Part shown: positions 37,981-50,400 of the stretch, one piece after another
Position numbering within the stretch: position 1 is the first letter of the stretch
How the letters are laid out: every line of letters starts with the position of its first letter
Source: Auanema rhodensis
Lineage: Eukaryota > Nematoda > Chromadorea > Rhabditida > Rhabditidae
Direction of reading: 5' to 3'
Assembly (NCBI GenBank): GCA_964057225.1
Contig: OZ059900.1
Coordinates: 5,094,501-5,158,500, forward strand
DNA: 64,000 bases
The notes under the pieces: model-generated
Seen by the model: only the letters and a program-made list of their open reading frames with translations
Databases searched by the model: none
Told to the model about the DNA's origin: nothing
Translations under genes and position numbers: made by a program

Positions 37981-40900
37981 TTTGGACTGTGAGCCATTCG
38001 CATGGCTTAATCGTTGAGGAAAGCTACAGCGCTGACAGATTCAATCAAAATTAAAAAAAAAATTTTTTTTTCAATTCAGATGTTGAAACTCTTTAAAAAT
38101 GTGTAATAAATGTTTTGAGAGTATCGTGAAAACCAGTTGGAAAAAAAATTTTTTTTGGACTGTGAGCCATTCGCATGGCTTAATCCTTGAGGAAAGCTAC
38201 AGCGCTGACAGATTCAATCAAGTTTAAAAAAAAATTTTTTTTTTCAATTCAGATGTTGAAACTCTTTAAAAATGTGTAATGAATGTTTTGAGAGTATCGT
38301 GAAAACAAGTTGGAAAAAAATTTTTTTTTGGACTGTGAGTCATTCGCATGGCTTAATCGTTGAGGAAAACTACAGCGCTGACAGATTCAATCAAGTTTAA
38401 AAAAAAAATTTTTTTTTCAATTCAGATGTTGAAACTCTTTAAAAATGTGTAAAAAATGTTTTGAGAGTATCGTGAAAACAAGTTGGGAAAAAAATTTTTT
38501 TGGGACTGTGAGCCATTCGCATGGCTTAATCCTTGAGGAAAGCTACAGCGCTGACAGATTCAATCAAGTTTAAAAAAAAAATTTTTTTTTTAATTCAGAT
38601 GTTGAAACTCTTTAAAAAGGTGTAATAAATGTTTTGAGAGTATCGTGAAAACCAGTTGGAAAAAAAATTTTTTTTGGACTGTGAGCCATTCGCATGGCTT
38701 AATCGTTGAGGAAAGCTACAGCGCTGACAGATTCAATCAAAATTAAAAAAAAAATTTTTTTTTCAATTCAGATGTTGAAACTCTTTAAAAATGTGTAATA
38801 AATGTTTTGAGAGTATCGTGAAAACCAGTTGGAAAAAAAATTTTTTTTGGACTGTGAGCCATTCGCATGGCTTAATCCTTGAGGAAAGCTACAGCGCTGA
38901 CAGATTCAATCAAGTTTAAAAAAAAATTTTTTTTTTCAATTCAGATGTTGAAACTCTTTAAAAATGTGTAATGAATGTTTTGAGAGTATCGTGAAAACAA
39001 GTTGGAAAAAAATTTTTTTTTGGACTGTGAGTCATTCGCATGGCTTAATCGTTGAGGAAAACTACAGCGCTGACAGATTCAATCAAGTTTAAAAAAAAAA
39101 TTTTTTTTTCAATTCAGATGTTGAAACTCTTTAAAAATGTGTAAAAAATGTTTTGAGAGTATCGTGAAAACAAGTTGGGAAAAAAATTTTTTTTTGGTCT
39201 GTGAGCCATTCGCATGGCTTAATCCTTGAGGAAAGCTACAGCGCTGACAGATTCAATCAAGTTTAAAAAAAAAATTTTTTTTTCAATTCAGATGTTGAAA
39301 CTCTTTAAAAATGTGTAAAAAATGTTTTGAGAGTATCGTGAAAACAAGTTGGGAAAAAAATTTTTTTGGGACTGTGAGCCATTCGCATGGCTTAATCGTT
39401 GAGGAAAGCTACAGCGCTGACAGATTCAATCAAGTTTAAAAAAAAAATTTTTTTTTCAATTCAGATGTTGAAACTCTTTAAAAATGTGTAAAAAATGTTT
39501 TGAGAGTATCGTGAAAACAAGTTGGGAAAAAAATTTTTTTGGGACTTGGAAATTTTTTTTGGACTGTGAGCCATTCGCATGGCTTAATCCTTGAGGAAAG
39601 CTACAGCGCTGACAGATTCAATCAAGTTTAAAAAAAAAATTTTTTTTTCAATTCAGATGTTGAAACTCTTTAAAAATGTGTAAGAAATGTTTTGAGAGTA
39701 TCGTGAAAACAAGTTGGGAAAAAAATTTTTTTTTGGTCTGTGAGCCATTCGCATGGCTTAATCCTTGAGGAAAGCTACAGCGCTGACAGATTCAATCAAG
39801 TTTAAAAAAAAAATTTTTTTTTCAATTCAGATGTTGAAACTCTTTAAAAATGTGTAAAAAATGTTTTGAGAGTATCGTGAAAACAAGTTGGGAAAAAAAT
39901 TTTTTTGGGACTGTGAGCCATTCGCATGGCTTAATCCTTGAGGAAAGCTACAGCGCTGACAGATTCAATCAAGTTTAAAAAAAAAATTTTTTTTTTAATT
40001 CAGATGTTGAAACTCTTTAAAAAGGTGTAATAAATGTTTTGAGAGTATCGTGAAAACCAGTTGGAAAAAAAATTTTTTTTGGACTGTGAGCCATTCGCAT
40101 GGCTTAATCGTTGAGGAAAGCTACAGCGCTGACAGATTCAATCAAAATTAAAAAAAAAATTTTTTTTTCAATTCAGATGTTGAAACTCTTTAAAAATGTG
40201 TAATAAATGTTTTGAGAGTATCGTGAAAACCAGTTGGAAAAAAAATTTTTTTTGGACTGTGAGCCATTCGCATGGCTTAATCCTTGAGGAAAGCTACAGC
40301 GCTGACAGATTCAATCAAGTTTAAAAAAAAATTTTTTTTTTCAATTCAGATGTTGAAACTCTTTAAAAATGTGTAATGAATGTTTTGAGAGTATCGTGAA
40401 AACAAGTTGGAAAAAAATTTTTTTTTGGACTGTGAGTCATTCGCATGGCTTAATCGTTGAGGAAAACTACAGCGCTGACAGATTCAATCAAGTTTAAAAA
40501 AAAAATTTTTTTTTCAATTCAGATGTTGAAACTCTTTAAAAATGTGTAAAAAATGTTTTGAGAGTATCGTGAAAACAAGTTGGGAAAAAAATTTTTTTGG
40601 GACTGTGAGCCATTCGCATGGCTTAATCCTTGAGGAAAGCTACAGCGCTGACAGATTCAATCAAGTTTAAAAAAAAAATTTTTTTTTTAATTCAGATGTT
40701 GAAACTCTTTAAAAAGGTGTAATAAATGTTTTGAGAGTATCGTGAAAACCAGTTGGAAAAAAAATTTTTTTTGGACTGTGAGCCATTCGCATGGCTTAAT
40801 CGTTGAGGAAAGCTACAGCGCTGACAGATTCAATCAAAATTAAAAAAAAAATTTTTTTTTCAATTCAGATGTTGAAACTCTTTAAAAATGTGTAATAAAT

Positions 40901-41703
40901 GTTTTGAGAGTATCGTGAAAACCAGTTGGAAAAAAAATTTTTTTTGGACTGTGAGCCATTCGCATGGCTTAATCCTTGAGGAAAGCTACAGCGCTGACAG
41001 ATTCAATCAAGTTTAAAAAAAAATTTTTTTTTTCAATTCAGATGTTGAAACTCTTTAAAAATGTGTAATGAATGTTTTGAGAGTATCGTGAAAACAAGTT
41101 GGAAAAAAATTTTTTTTTGGACTGTGAGTCATTCGCATGGCTTAATCGTTGAGGAAAACTACAGCGCTGACAGATTCAATCAAGTTTAAAAAAAAAATTT
41201 TTTTTTCAATTCAGATGTTGAAACTCTTTAAAAATGTGTAAAAAATGTTTTGAGAGTATCGTGAAAACAAGTTGGGAAAAAAATTTTTTTTTGGTCTGTG
41301 AGCCATTCGCATGGCTTAATCCTTGAGGAAAGCTACAGCGCTGACAGATTCAATCAAGTTTAAAAAAAAAATTTTTTTTTCAATTCAGATGTTGAAACTC
41401 TTTAAAAATGTGTAAAAAATGTTTTGAGAGTATCGTGAAAACAAGTTGGGAAAAAAATTTTTTTGGGACTGTGAGCCATTCGCATGGCTTAATCGTTGAG
41501 GAAAGCTACAGCGCTGACAGATTCAATCAAGTTTAAAAAAAAAATTTTTTTTTCAATTCAGATGTTGAAACTCTTTAAAAATGTGTAAAAAATGTTTTGA
41601 GAGTATCGTGAAAACAAGTTGGGAAAAAAATTTTTTTGGGACTTGGAAATTTTTTTTGGACTGTGAGCCATTCGCATGGCTTAATCCTTGAGGAAAGCTA
41701 CAG
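37510..41703. repeat. Tandem duplication of a 2097-bp higher-order block with inner 692-bp repetition
   Basis: The private half 2 ending ATCAAAATTAAA (CAAAATT at 38046, 38738, 40143 and 40835) gives inner spacings of 692 bp and an outer offset of 2097 bp. GTAAGAAATG at 37583 and 39680 gives the same offset. Copies are about 37510-39606 and 39607-41703. The first copy abuts the end of the 2323-bp pair, so two different higher-order units sit side by side. Confidence 0.88.
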
Positions 41704-44700
41704 CGCTGACAGATTCAATCAAGTTTAAAAAAAAATTTTTTTTTTCAATTCAGATGTTGAAACTCTTTAAAAATGTGTAATGAATGTTTTGAGAGTATCG
41801 TGAAAACAAGTTGGAAAAAAATTTTTTTTTGGACTGTGAGTCATTCGCATGGCTTAATCGTTGAGGAAAGCTACAGCGCTGACAGATTCAATCAAGTTTA
41901 AAAAAAAAATTTTTTTTTCAATTCAGATGTTGAAACTCTTTAAAAATGTGTAAAAAATGTTTTGAGAGTATCGTGAAAACAAGTTGGGAAAAAAATTTTT
42001 TTTTGGTCTGTGAGCCATTCGCATGGGTTAATCGTTGAGGAGAGCTACAGCGCTGACAGATTCAATCAAGTTTAAAAAAAAAATTTTTTTTTCAATTCAG
42101 ATGTTGAAACTCTTTAAAAATGTGTAAAAAATGTTTTGAGAGTATCGTGAAAACAAGTTGGGAAAAAAATTTTTTTGGGACTTGGAAATTTTTTTTGGAC
42201 TGTGAGCCATTCGCATGGCTTAATCGTTGAGGAGAGCTACAGCGCTGACAGATTTAATCAAGTTTAAAAAAAAATTTTTTTTTCAATTCAGATGTTGAAA
42301 CTCTTTAAAAATGTGTAATAAATGTTTTGAGAGTATCGTGAAAACAAGTTGGAAAAAAATTTTTTTTTGGTCTGTGAGCCATTCGCATGGGTTAATCGTT
42401 GAGGAGAGCTACAGCGCTGACAGATTCAATCAAGTTTAAAAAAAAAAATTTTTTTTCAATTCAGATGTTGAAACTCTTTAAAAATGTGTAAAAAATGTTT
42501 TGAGAGTATCGTGAAAACAAGTTGGGAAAAAAATTTTTTTGGGACTGTGAGCCATTCGCATGGCTTAATCCTTGAGGAAAGCTACAGCGCTGACAGATTC
42601 AATCAAGTTTAAAAAAAAAATTTTTTTTTTAATTCAGATGTTGAAACTCTTTAAAAAGGTGTAATAAATGTTTTGAGAGTATCGTGAAAACCAGTTGGAA
42701 AAAAAATTTTTTTTGGACTGTGAGCCATTCGCATGGCTTAATCGTTGAGGAAAGCTACAGCGCTGACAGATTCAATCAAGTTTAAAAAAAAAATTTTTTT
42801 TTCAATTCAGATGTTGAAACTCTTTAAAAATGTGTAAAAAATGTTTTGAGAGTATCGTGAAAACAAGTTGGGAAAAAAATTTTTTTGGGACTTGGAAATT
42901 TTTTTTGGACTGTGAGCCATTCGCATGGCTTAATCCTTGAGGAAAGCTACAGCGCTGACAGATTCAATCAAGTTTAAAAAAAAATTTTTTTTTTCAATTC
43001 AGATGTTGAAACTCTTTAAAAATGTGTAATGAATGTTTTGAGAGTATCGTGAAAACAAGTTGGAAAAAAATTTTTTTTTGGACTGTGAGTCATTCGCATG
43101 GCTTAATCGTTGAGGAAAGCTACAGCGCTGACAGATTCAATCAAGTTTAAAAAAAAAATTTTTTTTTCAATTCAGATGTTGAAACTCTTTAAAAATGTGT
43201 AAAAAATGTTTTGAGAGTATCGTGAAAACAAGTTGGGAAAAAAATTTTTTTGGGACTTGGAAATTTTTTTTGGACTGTGAGCCATTCGCATGGCTTAATC
43301 GTTGAGGAGAGCTACAGCGCTGACAGATTTAATCAAGTTTAAAAAAAAATTTTTTTTTCAATTCAGATGTTGAAACTCTTTAAAAATGTGTAATAAATGT
43401 TTTGAGAGTATCGTGAAAACAAGTTGGAAAAAAATTTTTTTTTGGTCTGTGAGCCATTCGCATGGGTTAATCGTTGAGGAGAGCTACAGCGCTGACAGAT
43501 TCAATCAAGTTTAAAAAAAAAATTTTTTTTTCAATTCAGATGTTGAAACTCTTTAAAAATGTGTAAAAAATGTTTTGAGAGTATCGTGAAAACAAGTTGG
43601 GAAAAAAATTTTTTTGGGACTTGGAAATTTTTTTTGGTCTGTGAGCCATTCGCATGGGTTAATCGTTGAGGAGAGCTACAGCGCTGACAGATTCAATCAA
43701 GTTTAAAAAAAAATTTTTTTTTTCAATTCAGATGTTGAAACTCTTTAAAAATGTGTAATAAATGTTTTGAGAGTATCGTGAAAAAAAGTTGGAAAAAAAT
43801 TTTTTTTTGGACTGTGAGCCATTCGCATGGCTTAATCCTTGAGGAAAGCTACAGCGCTGACAGATTCAATCAAGTTTAAAAAAAAATTTTTTTTTTCAAT
43901 TCAGATGTTGAAACTCTTTAAAAATGTGTAATAAATGTTTTGAGAGTATCGTGAAAACAAGTTGGAAAAAAATTTTTTTTTGGACTGTGAGCCATTCGCA
44001 TGGCTTAATCCTTGAGGAAAGCTACAGCGCTGACAGATTCAATCAAGTTTAAAAAAAAAATTTTTTTTTCAATTCAGATGTTGAAACTCTTTAAAAATGT
44101 GTAAAAAATGTTTTGAGAGTATCGTGAAAACAAGTTGGGAAAAAATTTTTTTGGGACTTGGAAATTTTTTTTGGACTGTGAGCCATTCGCATGGCTTAAT
44201 CCTTGAGGAAAGCTACAGCGCTGACAGATTCAATCAAGTTAAAAAAAAAAAAATTTTTTTTTCAATTCAGATGTTGAAACTCTTTAAAAATGTGTAATAA
44301 ATGTTTTGAGAGTATCGTGAAAACAAGTTGGAAAAAAATTTTTTTTTGGACTGTGAGCCATTCGCATGGCTTAATCCTTGAGGAAAGCTACAGCGCTGAC
44401 AGATTCAATCAAGTTTAAAAAAAAATTTTTTTTTTCAATTCAGATGTTGAAACTCTTTAAAAATGTGTAATAAATGTTTTGAGAGTATCGTGAAAACAAG
44501 TTGGAAAAAAATTTTTTTTTGGTCTGTGAGCCATTCGCATGGGTTAATCGTTGAGGAGAGCTACAGCGCTGACAGATTCAATCAAGTTTAAAAAAAAATT
44601 TTTTTTTCAATTCAGATGTTGAAACTCTTTAAAAATGTGTAATAAATGTTTTGAGAGTATCGTGAAAACAAGTTGGAAAAAAATTTTTTTTTGGACTGTG

Positions 44701-47499
44701 AGCCATTCGCATGGCTTAATCCTTGAGGAAAGCTACAGCGCTGACAGATTCAATCAAGTTTAAAAAAAAAATTTTTTTTTTAATTCAGATGTTGAAACTG
44801 TTTAAAAATGTGTAAAAAATGTTTTGAGAGTATCGTGAAAACAAGTTGGGAAAAAAATTTTTTTGGGACTTGGAAATTTTTTTTGGTCTGTGAGAAATTC
44901 GCATGGGTTAATCGTTGAGGAGAGCTACAGCGCTGACAGATTCAATCAAGTTTTAAAAAAAATTTTTTTTTTCAATTCAGATGTTGAAACTCTTTAAAAA
45001 TGTGTAATAAATGTTTTGAGAGTATCGTGAAAACAAGTTGGAAAAAAAATTTTTTTTGGACTGTGAGCCATTCGCATGGCTTAATCCTTGAGGAAAGCTA
45101 CAGCGCTGACAGATTCAATCAAGTTTAAAAAAAAAATTTTTTTTTTTAATTCAGATGTTGAAACTCTTTAAAAATGTGTAATAAATGTTTTGAGAGTATC
45201 GTGAAAACCAGTTGGAAAAAAAATTTTTTTTGGACTGTGAGCCATTCGCATGGCTTAATCGTTGAGGAAAGCTACAGCGCTGACAGATTCAATCAAGTTT
45301 AAAAAAAAAATTTTTTTTTTAATTCAGATGTTGAAACTCTTTAAAAAGGTGTAATAAATGTTTTGAGAGTATCGTGAAAACCAGTTGGAAAAAAAATTTT
45401 TTTTGGACTGTGAGCCATTCGCATGGCTTAATCGTTGAGGAAAGCTACAGCGCTGACAGATTCAATCAAGTTTAAAAAAAAAATTTTTTTTTCAATTCAG
45501 ATGTTGAAACTCTTTAAAAATGTGTAAAAAATGTTTTGAGAGTATCGTGAAAACAAGTTGGGAAAAAAATTTTTTTGGGACTTGGAAATTTTTTTTGGAC
45601 TGTGAGCCATTCGCATGGCTTAATCCTTGAGGAAAGCTACAGCGCTGACAGATTCAATCAAGTTTAAAAAAAAAATTTTTTTTTTCAATTCAGATGTTGA
45701 AACTCTTTAAAAATGTGTAATAAATGTTTTGAGAGTATCGTGAAAACAAGTTGGAAAAAATTTTTTTTTTGGACTGTGAGCCATTTGCATGGCTTAATCC
45801 TTGAGGAAAGCTACAGCGCTGACAGATTCAATCAAGTTTAAAAAAAAATTTTTTTTTTCAATTCAGATGTTGAAACTCTTTAAAAATGTGTAATAAATGT
45901 TTTGAGAGTATCGTGAAAACAAGTTGGAAAAAAATTTTTTTTTGGTCTGTGAGCCATTCGCATGGGTTAATCGTTGAGGAGAGCTACAGCGCTGACAGAT
46001 TCAATCAAGTTTAAAAAAAAATTTTTTTTTTCAATTCAGATGTTGAAACTCTTTAAAAATGTGTAATAAATGTTTTGAGAGTATCGTGAAAACAAGTTGG
46101 AAAAAAATTTTTTTTTGGTCTGTGAGCCATTCGCATGGGTTAATCGTTGAGGAGAGCTACAGCGCTGACAGATTCAATCAAGTTTAAAAAAAAAATTTTT
46201 TTTTCAATTCAGATGTTGAAACTCTTTAAAAATGTGTAAAAAATGTTTTGAGAGTATCGTGAAAACAAGTTGGGAAAAAAATTTTTTTGGGACTTGGAAA
46301 TTTTTTTTGGACTGTGAGCCATTCGCATGGCTTAATCGTTGAGGAGAGCTACAGCGCTGACAGATTCAATCAAGTTTAAAAAAAAATTTTTTTTTTTCAA
46401 TTCAGATGTTGAAACTCTTTAAAAATGTGTAATAAATGTTTTGAGAGTATCGTGAAAACAAGTTGGAAAAAAATTTTTTTTTGGTCTGTGAGCCATTCGC
46501 ATGGGTTAATCGTTGAGGAGAGCTACAGCGCTGACAGATTCAATCAAGTTTAAAAAAAAAATTTTTTTTTCAATTCAGATGTTGAAACTCTTTAAAAATG
46601 TGTAAAAAATGTTTTGAGAGTATCGTGAAAACAAGTTGGGAAAAAAATTTTTTTGGGACTTGGAAATTTTTTTTGGTCTGTGAGCCATTCGCATGGGTTA
46701 ATCGTTGAGGAGAGCTACAGCGCTGACAGATTCAATCAAGTTTAAAAAAAAATTTTTTTTTTCAATTCAGATGTTGAAACTCTTTAAAAATGTGTAATAA
46801 ATGTTTTGAGAGTATCGTGAAAACAAGTTGGAAAAAAATTTTTTTTTGGACTGTGAGCCATTCGCATGGCTTAATCCTTGAGGAAAGCTACAGCGCTGAC
46901 AGATTCAATCAAGTTTAAAAAAAAATTTTTTTTTTTAATTCAGATGTTGAAACTCTTTAAAAAGGTGTAATAAATGTTTTGAGAGTATCGTGAAAACCAG
47001 TTGGAAAAAAAATTTTTTTTGGACTGTGAGCCATTCGCATGGCTTAATCGTTGAGGAAAGCTACAGCGCTGACAGATTCAATCAAGTTTAAAAAAAAAAT
47101 TTTTTTTTCAATTCAGATGTTGAAACTCTTTAAAAATGTGTAAAAAATGTTTTGAGAGTATCGTGAAAACAAGTTGGGAAAAAAATTTTTTTTTGGTCTG
47201 TGAGCCATTCGCATGGGTTAATCGTTGAGGAGAGCTACAGCGCTGACAGATTCAATCAAGTTTAAAAAAAAATTTTTTTTTCAATTCAGATGTTGAAACT
47301 CTTTAAAAATGTGTAATAAATGTTTTGAGAGTATCGTGAAAACAAGTTGGAAAAAAATTTTTTTTTGGACTGTGAGCCATTCGCATGGCTTAATCCTTGA
47401 GGAAAGCTACAGCGCTGACAGATTCAATCAAGTTTAAAAAAAAAATTTTTTTTTCAATTCAGATGTTGAAACTCTTTCAAAATGTGTAATAAATGTTTT

Positions 47500-50400
47500 G
47501 AGAGTATCGTGAAAACAAGTTGGAAAAAAATTATTTTTGGTCTGTGAGCCATTCGCATGGGTTAATCGTTGAGGAGAGCTACAGCGCTGACAGATTCAAT
47601 CAAGTTTAAAAAAAAAATTTTTTTTTCAATTCAGATGTTGAAACTCTTTAAAAATGTGTAAAAAATGTTTTGAGAGTATCGTGAAAACAAGTTGGGAAAA
47701 AAATTTTTTTGGGACTGTGAGCCATTCGCATGGCTTAATCGTTGAGGAGAGCTACAGCGCTGACAGATTCAATCAAGTTTAAAAAAAAATTTTTTTTTTC
47801 AATTCAGATGTTGAAACTCTTTAAAAATGTGTAAAAAATGTTTTGAGAGTATCGTGAAAACAAGTTGGGAAAAAAATTTTTTTGGGACTTGAAAATTTTT
47901 TTTGGTCTGTGAGAAATTCGCATGGGTTAATCGTTGAGGAGAGCTACAGCGCTGACAGATTCAATCAAGTTTAAAAAAAAATTTTTTTTTTCAATTCAGA
48001 TGTTGAAACTCTTTAAAAATGTGTAATAAATGTTTTGAGAGTATCGTGAAAACAAGTTGGAAAAAAATTATTTTTGGTCTGTGAGCCATTCGCATGGGTT
48101 AATCGTTGAGGAGAGCTACAGCGCTGACAGATTCAATCAAGTTTAAAAAAAAAATTTTTTTTTCAATTCAGATGTTGAAACTCTTTAAAAATGTGTAAAA
48201 AATGTTTTGAGAGTATCGTGAAAACAAGTTGGGAAAAAAATTTTTTTGGGACTTGGAAATTTTTTTTGGACTGTGAGCCATTCGCATGGCTTAATCGTTG
48301 AGGAGAGCTACAGCGCTGACAGATTCAATCAAGTTTAAAAAAAAATTTTTTTTTTCAATTCAGATGTTGAAACTCTTTAAAAATGTGTAATAAATGTTTT
48401 GAGAGTATCGTGAAAACAAGTTGGAAAAAAATTTTTTTTTGGTCTGTGAGCCATTCGCATGGGTTAATCGTTGAGGAGAGCTACAGCGCTGACAGATTCA
48501 ATCAAGTTTAAAAAAAAAATTTTTTTTTCAATTCAGATGTTGAAACTCTTTAAAAATGTGTAAAAAATGTTTTGAGAGTATCGTGAAAACAAGTTGGGAA
48601 AAAAATTTTTTTGGGACTTGAAAATTTTTTTTGGTCTGTGAGAAATTCGCATGGGTTAATCGTTGAGGAGAGCTACAGCGCTGACAGATTCAATCAAGTT
48701 TAAAAAAAAATTTTTTTTTTCAATTCAGATGTTGAAACTCTTTAAAAATGTGTAATAAATGTTTTGAGAGTATCGTGAAAACAAGTTGGAAAAAAATTTT
48801 TTTTTGGACTGTGAGCCATTCGAATGGCTTAATCCTTGAGGAAAGCTACAGCGCTGACAGATTCAATCAAGTTTAAAAAAAAAATTTTTTTTTCAATTCA
48901 GATGTTGAAACTCTTTAAAAATGTGTAATAAATGTTTTGAGAGTATCGTGAAAACAAGTTGGAAAAAAAATTTTTTTTGGACTGTGAGCCATTTGCATGG
49001 CTTAATCCTTGAGGAAAGCTACAGCGCTGACAGATTCAATCAAGTTTAAAAAAAAAATTTTTTTTTCAATTCAGATGTTGAAACTCTTTAAAAATGTGTA
49101 AAAAATGTTTTGAGAGTATCGTGAAAACAAGTTGGGAAAAAAATTTTTTTGGGACTTGGAAATTTTTTTTGGACTGTGAGCCATTCGCATGGGTTAATCG
49201 TTGAGGAGAGCTACAGCGCTGACAGATTCAATCAAGTTTAAAAAAAAAATTTTTTTTTCAATTCAGATGTTGAAACTCTTTAAAAATGTGTAAAAAATGT
49301 TTTGAGAGTATCGTGAAAACAAGTTGGGAAAAAAATTTTTTTGGGACTTGGAAATTTTTTTTGGACTGTGAGCCATTCGCATGGGTTAATCGTTGAGGAG
49401 AGCTACAGCGCTGACAGATTCAATCAAGTTTAAAAAAAAAATTTTTTTTTCAATTCAGATGTTGAAACTCTTTAAAAATGTGTAAAAAATGTTTTGAGAG
49501 TATCGTGAAAACAAGTTGGAAAAAAAATTTTTTTTGGACTGTGAGCCATTCGCATGGCTTAATCCTTGAGGAAAGCTACAGCGCTGACAGATTCAATCAA
49601 GTTTAAAAAAAAAATTTTTTTTTTTAATTCAGATGTTGAAACTCTTTAAAAAGGTGTAATAAATGTTTTGAGAGTATCGTGAAAACCAGTTGGAAAAAAA
49701 ATTTTTTTTGGACTGTGAGCCATTCGCATGGCTTAATCGTTGAGGAAAGCTACAGCGCTGACAGATTCAATCAAGTTTAAAAAAAAAATTTTTTTTTCAA
49801 TTCAGATGTTGAAACTCTTTAAAAATGTGTAAAAAATGTTTTGAGAGTATCGTGAAAACAAGTTGGGAAAAAAATTTTTTTTTGGTCTGTGAGCCATTCG
49901 CATGGGTTAATCGTTGAGGAGAGCTACAGCGCTGACAGATTCAATCAAGTTTAAAAAAAATTTTTTTTTTTCAATTCAGATGTTGAAACTCTTTAAAAAT
50001 GTGTAATAAATGTTTTGAGAGTATCGTGAAAACAAGTTGGAAAAAAATTATTTTTGGTCTGTGAGCCATTCGCATGGGTTAATCGTTGAGGAGAGCTACA
50101 GCGCTGACAGATTCAATCAAGTTTAAAAAAAAAATTTTTTTTTCAATTCAGATGTTGAAACTCTTTAAAAATGTGTAAAAAATGTTTTGAGAGTATCGTG
50201 AAAACAAGTTGGGAAAAAAATTTTTTTGGGACTTGGAAATTTTTTTTGGACTGTGAGCCATTCGCATGGCTTAATCGTTGAGGAGAGCTACAGCGCTGAC
50301 AGATTCAATCAAGTTTAAAAAAAAATTTTTTTTTTCAATTCAGATGTTGAAACTCTTTAAAAATGTGTAATAAATGTTTTGAGAGTATCGTGAAAACAAG

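Larger units (their letters stand above)
27300..42000. repeat. Domain D: GGTGTAATAAATG / CCAGTTGG subfamily
   Basis: From about 27.7 kb a unit with AAAAAGGTGTAA in half 1 and AAAACCAGTTGG before tract 1 appears and recurs to the right end of the window. The two changes lie about 37 bases apart in the same half 1 and usually travel together. A CCAGTTGG without GGTGT (for example near 38131 and 45207) shows they can separate. Other markers are TTTTTTTCTGGACTG, GAGGAAAACTAC and ATCAAAATTAAA. Short units with GGGACTGTGAG (examples near 35488, 37812 and 39368) show that the 19-base module was also lost from the GGG type. Confidence 0.75.

Noticed and set aside
44097-44297. Open frame of 66 codons on the plus strand
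   Set aside because: It spans just over one monomer and depends on a unit with a one-base-shorter A-run before the T-run (near 44142) and a CAAGTT plus A13 tract (near 44241). It has no relation to any known protein and no gene context.
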